A stretch of DNA of 64,000 bases from Streptomyces indicus (GTDB lineage Bacteria; Actinomycetota; Actinomycetes; Streptomycetales; Streptomycetaceae). The stretch's first letter is position 1. Each line of letters begins with the position of its first letter. This document shows positions 60,082 through 64,000 of this stretch, in pieces. The notes below the pieces were generated by a model. It saw only the letters and a program-made list of their open reading frames with translations. It was not told where the DNA came from and did not search any database. The stretch lies in contig NZ_FNFF01000007.1 in NCBI RefSeq assembly GCF_900100315.1, positions 202,750-266,749 on the forward strand, given 5' to 3'. The translations under genes and the position numbers were made by a program.

Positions 60082-60619
60082 CGAGGGTGCCGACGAACGG
60101 CAGGTTCCGGTACTTCTCGGCGAAGTCCAGGCCGTAGCCCACGACGAACTCGTTGGGGATGTCGAAGCCGACCCACTCGACGTCGATCGACACCTTGGCC
60201 GCCTCGGGCTTGCGCAGCAGGGTGCAGACCTTGAGCGACTCCGGCTCGCGCGAGCCGAGGTTCGACAGGAGCCACGAGAGCGTGAGCCCGGAGTCGATGA
60301 TGTCCTCGACGATCAGGACGTGCTTGCCCTTGATGTCGGTGTCGAGGTCCTTGAGGATGCGCACCACGCCCGAGGACTGGGTCCCGGCGCCGTACGAGGA
60401 CACCGCCATCCAGTCCATCGTGACGGGGGTGGACAGCGCGCGCGCCAGGTCCGCCATCACCATCACGGCGCCCTTGAGGACACCGACGATGAGCAGGTCC
60501 TTGCCCGCGTACTCCGCATCGATCTTCGCGGCCAGCTCGGCCAGCTTCGCGTCGATCTCTTCCTTGGTGATGAGCACCTTCTCGAGGTCGGTGCCCATGT
60601 CTTTCGCGTCCACCCGCAT
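60059..60619 (-). CDS. hpt: Hypoxanthine phosphoribosyltransferase Hpt
   Basis: The 186-residue enzyme salvages hypoxanthine or guanine with PRPP. It has LLIVGVLKGAVMVMADLARAL, DWMAVSSYGAGTQSSG (flexible loop), the PRPP-binding VLIVEDIIDSGLTLSWLL and ending GFDIPNEFVVGYGLDFAEKYR and APHVYGG. The start used is ATG 60619 (MRVDAKD); ATG 60649 and 60598 are in-frame options. It lies downstream of tilS, as in most Gram-positives. Its 3' end is duplicated. Confidence 0.95.
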   Translation of the reverse strand: MRVDAKDMGTDLEKVLITKEEIDAKLAELAAKIDAEYAGKDLLIVGVLKGAVMVMADLARALSTPVTMDWMAVSSYGAGTQSSGVVRILKDLDTDIKGKHVLIVEDIIDSGLTLSWLLSNLGSREPESLKVCTLLRKPEAAKVSIDVEWVGFDIPNEFVVGYGLDFAEKYRNLPFVGTLAPHVYGG

Positions 60620-60661
60620 CACTTTCGTCGTCCGAGGTGCCGGCCGCATCAGGAGTCTGCG

Positions 60662-61663
60662 TCAGCCCTGCCGGATGACAAGTCTGCCACCCTGGCGCTG
60701 GGCGACGACCCGGCCGGGCAGATTGATGGCCCCCTGGCCGCGCCAGCCGGTGATGAGACGGTCGACCTCCTCGATGTGCCGGGCGAACAGCGAGCCCGCG
60801 GGCGCCCCGGCCTCGATGGCCGCGCGGCGCAGGATCCGCCGGCGCACGGCGGGCGGCAGCGCGTAGAGCTTCGCGCACTCCAGGAGCCCGGTGTCGTCCC
60901 GTACGGTCGGATCGGCCTGTGCGGCCCAGGAGTCGAGGGCGTCGGCGTCGTCCCGGGAGAGCTGGGCGGTGCGGGCCAGCGCCTCGACGACGCCCTTGCC
61001 GAGCGCCTTCTCCAGGGCGGGCAGTCCTTCATGACGCAGACGCGACCTCGTATAGGCGGGGTCCGCGTTGTGCGGATCGTCCCAGACGGGCAGCGACTGG
61101 ACCATGCAGGCCTTGCGCGCCGTCTGCCGGTCGACTTGCAGGAACGGGCGGCGGTAGCGGCCGGCGACCCCCGAGGTCTCGGCCATACCGGACAGCGAGC
61201 GGATCCCGGAGCCGCGGGCGAGGCCGAGCAGCACGGTCTCGGCCTGGTCGTCGCGGGTGTGGCCGAGCAGGACGGCGGCGGCGCCCAGGCGCTGGGCGGC
61301 TTCGTCGAGTGCGGCATAGCGGGCGTCGCGCGCGGCCGCTTCGGGGCCGCCTTCGCGGCCGACGGTGACGGCGGCGGATTCGACGGGGGCGAGGCCGAGG
61401 GCGGTCATCCGCACGAGGACCTCGGCGGCGCGCAGATCGGAGCCGGGCTGGAGACCGTGGTCGACGGTGATGCCACCGGCGCGGATGCCGAGTTTGGGTG
61501 CCTCGAAGGCGAGGGCCGAGGCCAGGGCCATGGAGTCGGCGCCGCCGGAGCAGGCGACGAGGACCAGGGGGCCGTCGGGGGTGTCAGGGGTGTCGGTGAG
61601 GATGTCGTGGAGAACGCGGCGGACTGCCAGGCGTATCGCCGCGACCGCAGGATGGGGACCCAT
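60662..61663 (-). CDS. tilS: tRNA(Ile)-lysidine synthase TilS
   Basis: The 333-residue PP-loop ATPase adds lysine to C34 of tRNA-Ile(CAU), so that it reads AUA. The PP-loop is LVLVACSGGADSMALASAL; LGHTRDDQAETVLLGLARGSG and DDPHNADPAYTRSRLRHEGLPAL are family signatures. It lacks the long C-terminal extension of E. coli TilS, which is normal for actinobacteria. ATG 61663 is preferred over upstream starts in the same frame. It is likely co-transcribed with hpt. Confidence 0.94.
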   Translation of the reverse strand: MGPHPAVAAIRLAVRRVLHDILTDTPDTPDGPLVLVACSGGADSMALASALAFEAPKLGIRAGGITVDHGLQPGSDLRAAEVLVRMTALGLAPVESAAVTVGREGGPEAAARDARYAALDEAAQRLGAAAVLLGHTRDDQAETVLLGLARGSGIRSLSGMAETSGVAGRYRRPFLQVDRQTARKACMVQSLPVWDDPHNADPAYTRSRLRHEGLPALEKALGKGVVEALARTAQLSRDDADALDSWAAQADPTVRDDTGLLECAKLYALPPAVRRRILRRAAIEAGAPAGSLFARHIEEVDRLITGWRGQGAINLPGRVVAQRQGGRLVIRQG

Positions 61664-61860
61664 GTCCGGTTCCCTTCGTGGAGCTCTGTGGAGTACGGGG
61701 GCGTGAGTACGAAGTCTTGCCAGCTGGCCTTTGTCACTCAGAGTGCATAGATGGTGACAGAGACGAGTCGCTCCCTGAGCATTGCACGCCTTCCGCAGGC
61801 CCACGGTCCCTCGGAAGGGTGATTACGGAGGCCCTGTTCTGCCGTTGGGTGGCGTGCGGC

Positions 61861-62991
61861 TCAGGAATCTGCTTTGCGGTGCACCCGCGCGACCCAGTCC
61901 GCCGGTTTCGCGATCTCCGACTTGGTGGGCAGCGTGTTGGGTGAGGTCCAGACGCGGTTGAAGCCGTCCATTCCGACCTCGTCAACGACTGCGCGCACAA
62001 AACGTTCGCCATCGCGGTACTGCCGCAGCTTCGCGTCGAGCCCGAGCAGCTTCCGCAGCGCCATATCCAGCCGCGAGGCACCCTTGGCCCGGCGCTGCTG
62101 GAACTTCTCCCTGATCTCCCCCACCGACGGCACGACATCGGGTCCGACACCGTCCATCACGTAGTCCGCGTGCCCTTCGAGCAGGGACATCACGGCGGTC
62201 AGCCGGCCGAGGATCTCGCGCTGGGCGGGGGTCTGGACGATCTCCACGAGCGAGCGGCCGCCCTCGCCCTCCTCGTCCTCCGACTTGTTCCCGGCCAGCG
62301 CGGAGGCCGCCTCGCGGAAACGTTCGAGCACGGTCATCGGGTCGACCTCGGTCTCGCCGAGGAATGACTGGATCTCGCCCTCGAGGTGGTCGCGCAGCCA
62401 GGGCACCCCGGTGAACTGGGTGCGGTGGGTCTCCTCGTGCAGACAGACCCAGAGCCTGAAGTCGTGCGGGTCCACGTCGAGTTCGCGCTCCACGTGGACG
62501 ATGTTCGGCGCGACGAGGAGCAGCCGGCCGCCGCCCTCGGCGCTGCCGGGCAGCTCCTTGGTGGGCGGCGCGAAGGTCTCGTACTGGCCGAGGACGCGGG
62601 AGGCCAGGAAGCTGAGCAGCATCCCTAGCTCCACGCCGGTGACCTTGCCGCCCACGGCGCCGAGCATCGCGTTGGCCGGGCCGCCGCCGCGCCGCTCGTG
62701 CATCTTCTCGAGCAGCGGCTTGAGCACCTCGCGGAAGCCCGCGACGTTGGCCCGCACCCAGCCCGGGCGGTCCACGACGAGGACGGGGGTGTCGTGCACT
62801 GCCTCGGTGGCCATCTGCGTGAAGGAACGGACGTGCTCCTCCGAGGACTTGGCGTGCCGGCGCAGCTCCGCGACGATGGCGCGCGCCTCGTCGCGGCTGA
62901 CCTCGGGACCTGGCCGCACCAGGCGGGTCGCGGTCGCGACCGCGAGATTCCAGTCGACCATCCCCTGTGCGGCACCGCCGATGCTCGTCAT
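61861..62991 (-). CDS. DUF2342 zincin-like metalloprotease (F420-associated family)
   Basis: A 376-residue protein of the DUF2342/zincin_2 family, seen beside tilS-hpt-dacB in actinobacteria (Rv3626c type). The zinc motif is CLHEETHRTQF with an HExxH-type HEETH, and LLEGHADYVMDGVG and the C-terminal FNRVWTSPNTLPTKSEI complete the fold. Some family members were linked to F420 biosynthesis by gene context, without proven activity. No signal peptide is evident. ATG 62991 is used. Confidence 0.88.
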   Translation of the reverse strand: MTSIGGAAQGMVDWNLAVATATRLVRPGPEVSRDEARAIVAELRRHAKSSEEHVRSFTQMATEAVHDTPVLVVDRPGWVRANVAGFREVLKPLLEKMHERRGGGPANAMLGAVGGKVTGVELGMLLSFLASRVLGQYETFAPPTKELPGSAEGGGRLLLVAPNIVHVERELDVDPHDFRLWVCLHEETHRTQFTGVPWLRDHLEGEIQSFLGETEVDPMTVLERFREAASALAGNKSEDEEGEGGRSLVEIVQTPAQREILGRLTAVMSLLEGHADYVMDGVGPDVVPSVGEIREKFQQRRAKGASRLDMALRKLLGLDAKLRQYRDGERFVRAVVDEVGMDGFNRVWTSPNTLPTKSEIAKPADWVARVHRKADS

Positions 62992-63107
62992 GCGTCAACC
63001 GTACGTTGTCGACGGGCCGGGCGGTGAGGGTTCGGGACGGGGTGGGTTGTTTCCGGGGGTTCGCCCCTAGGGGCCCGGATGGCGGGGGCGGGTACGGACG
63101 CCCACCC

Positions 63108-64000
63108 TCACCGGCACCCGCAATTCGCCACCGTCGCCGCCAGCCGGTCCAGGGTCGACTGGGCCGCCTGGGGGGCGGCGGTGCCCGAGGCCGTGAAGGC
63201 GAAGAGCAGCAGGCGGCCGTCGGCGTCCACCACCGAGCCGGCCAAGGTGTTGATGCCGGTCAGCGTGCCCGTCTTCGCGCGGACCAGGCCCGTGCCGGGG
63301 GCCGCGCCCTCGGAGTCGTAGCGGTTCTTGAGCGTGCCCGTGAAGCCCGCGACCGGCAGGCCCGTCAGGGCAGAGCGCAGTTCGGGACGGGCCGGGTCAG
63401 CGGCCTTCGCGAGCAGGGCCGTCAGGAGGCGGGAGGTCACGCGGTCGGCGCGGTTCAGGCCGCTGCCGTCGGCGAACCGGGCGCCGTCCACGGGCAGTTG
63501 GAGCTCGCGCAGCCGCTTCTCGACCGCCTTCGCGGCCCCGTCGAAGCTCGCCGGCTCACCGGAAGCGAGGGCCGTCTGGCGGACGAGGGCCTCGGCGATG
63601 TCGTTGTCGCTGTGCGTCAGCATCCGCTCGACCAGCGCCGACAGGGGCGCGGACGCGGTGCTGCCGAGCTCCTCGGCCTTCGGTCCCGCCTTCGACGCCT
63701 GCGGCGCCCCCTCCAGCCGTACGCCTTCCTCGCGCAGCAGGTCCGCGAAGCGCTTCGCGGCCGCCTGTGCCGGGTCGCCGGTGCGCGGGGCCGGGCCGCT
63801 GGTGGAGTCGTCGAGCCGGCCCTCGTCCATCATCAGGGCGCTGACCGGGGCGATGTTCTCGTTCGGGCCGATGGGGTGCAGGGGCGGGCCCGAGTAGAGC
63901 GAGGTGTCGTACGTGAGGCGGATCTTGCCCTCGCGCGAGTGGTCGAGCAGCGACTTCGCGGTGGCCCGGGCGAGTTCGCGCAGGCTGGAGCCGCCCTTCA
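63108..64000 (-). CDS. dacB: D-Ala-D-Ala carboxypeptidase/endopeptidase DacB (PBP4-like), partial
   Basis: The 3' part of a class C penicillin-binding protein; the start lies beyond base 64000. The visible 297 residues end at TVANCGCR. The second active-site motif is SDND (in ERMLTHSDNDIAEALVRQT), the third is the KTG in VRAKTGTLTGINTLAGSV, and GARFADGSGLNRADRVTSRLL is typical of PBP4. The SxxK nucleophile motif would be outside the window. It trims or cleaves peptidoglycan peptides in the cell wall, as expected next to the Zn-protease-tilS-hpt group. Confidence 0.92.
   Translation of the reverse strand, partial: KGGSSLRELARATAKSLLDHSREGKIRLTYDTSLYSGPPLHPIGPNENIAPVSALMMDEGRLDDSTSGPAPRTGDPAQAAAKRFADLLREEGVRLEGAPQASKAGPKAEELGSTASAPLSALVERMLTHSDNDIAEALVRQTALASGEPASFDGAAKAVEKRLRELQLPVDGARFADGSGLNRADRVTSRLLTALLAKAADPARPELRSALTGLPVAGFTGTLKNRYDSEGAAPGTGLVRAKTGTLTGINTLAGSVVDADGRLLLFAFTASGTAAPQAAQSTLDRLAATVANCGCR

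Overview
This is a high-GC chromosomal segment from the core of a Streptomyces (or very close relative) genome. The evidence is strong third-position G/C bias, frequent GTG/TTG starts, many 4-bp ATGA/GTGA gene overlaps, and hallmark loci: the sigE-cseA-cseB-cseC cell-envelope stress operon, lsr2, clpC, the SCO3374-type protein, the orphan nuoD2 and the hpt-ftsH-folE block. The gene order recalls both Streptomyces coelicolor SCO335x-SCO340x and Mycobacterium tuberculosis Rv3589-Rv3627 (mutY, clpC, lsr2, coaX/panC, fol genes, ftsH, hpt, tilS, dacB), so most of the window is conserved actinobacterial backbone. I saw no tRNA, rRNA, CRISPR array, prophage, transposase or plasmid origin.

Layout. 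0-1.4 kb: an intergenic palindrome, a 65-bp tandem repeat, and mutY. 1.4-5 kb: a secreted subtilase. 5.4-8.8 kb: sigE operon. 8.8-17.7 kb: a more variable stretch with a VOC protein, an M23 endopeptidase, a TetR/DHA2-pump pair around a long inverted repeat, an AraC regulator, a DUF6892-like protein, a Cys-rich protein, and a 1057-residue NACHT NTPase with an LRR-like C-terminus (candidate antiphage protein). 17.8-23.9 kb: clpC, SCO3374-like, lsr2, an ArgA-like acetyltransferase, BlaI, and two small unknowns. 24-29.6 kb: the cofactor operon DUF2520-panC-nadB-nadC-coaX, read leftwards with every junction overlapping by 4 bp. 29.8-37.1 kb: aldolase-like PLP enzyme, DUF5937 regulator, CPBP/PadR/HAAS module, and a sensor kinase-regulator-TmrB-like operon. 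37.3-43.3 kb: AlkD-like protein, two bPH2 membrane proteins, nuoD2 facing a MidA-type methyltransferase, and a coiled-coil membrane protein. 43.4-47.2 kb: OpuC-type osmolyte ABC importer. 47.3-51.9 kb: membrane esterase, MprF-like synthase, folP and an NTF2-like gene. 51.9-55 kb: a LysR/MFS/flavin-protein module that seems inserted in the folate operon. 55.3-64 kb: folB-folK-DUF3180 facing folE-ftsH-hpt-tilS-Zn protease-dacB (the last cut by the window edge).

How the genes work together. SigE/CseBC senses envelope stress; the M23 enzyme, dacB, the MprF-like synthase and the esterase all act on the envelope. panC/coaX feed CoA, nadB/nadC feed NAD and folE/folP/folB/folK feed folate. ClpC and FtsH are the two AAA+ proteolysis systems, and Lsr2 is the nucleoid silencer.

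Most unusual signals. (1) At six unrelated loci the 3' end of a gene, including its stop codon, is tandemly duplicated just beyond the gene (mutY, aldolase, HAAS/DUF2812 gene, coiled-coil gene, esterase with six copies, hpt). (2) NuoD2 lies tail-to-tail, overlapping, with a homologue of the methyltransferase that modifies the equivalent mitochondrial subunit. (3) The NACHT-LRR protein has a Cys-rich neighbour. (4) There are several well-formed operators: a 23-bp-arm palindrome at tetR/MFS, a DosR-like box, a BlaI dyad, a ClgR box and a DnaA-box cluster. (5) A 24-bp perfect hairpin separates convergent folate genes whose relative orientation differs from Mycobacterium.
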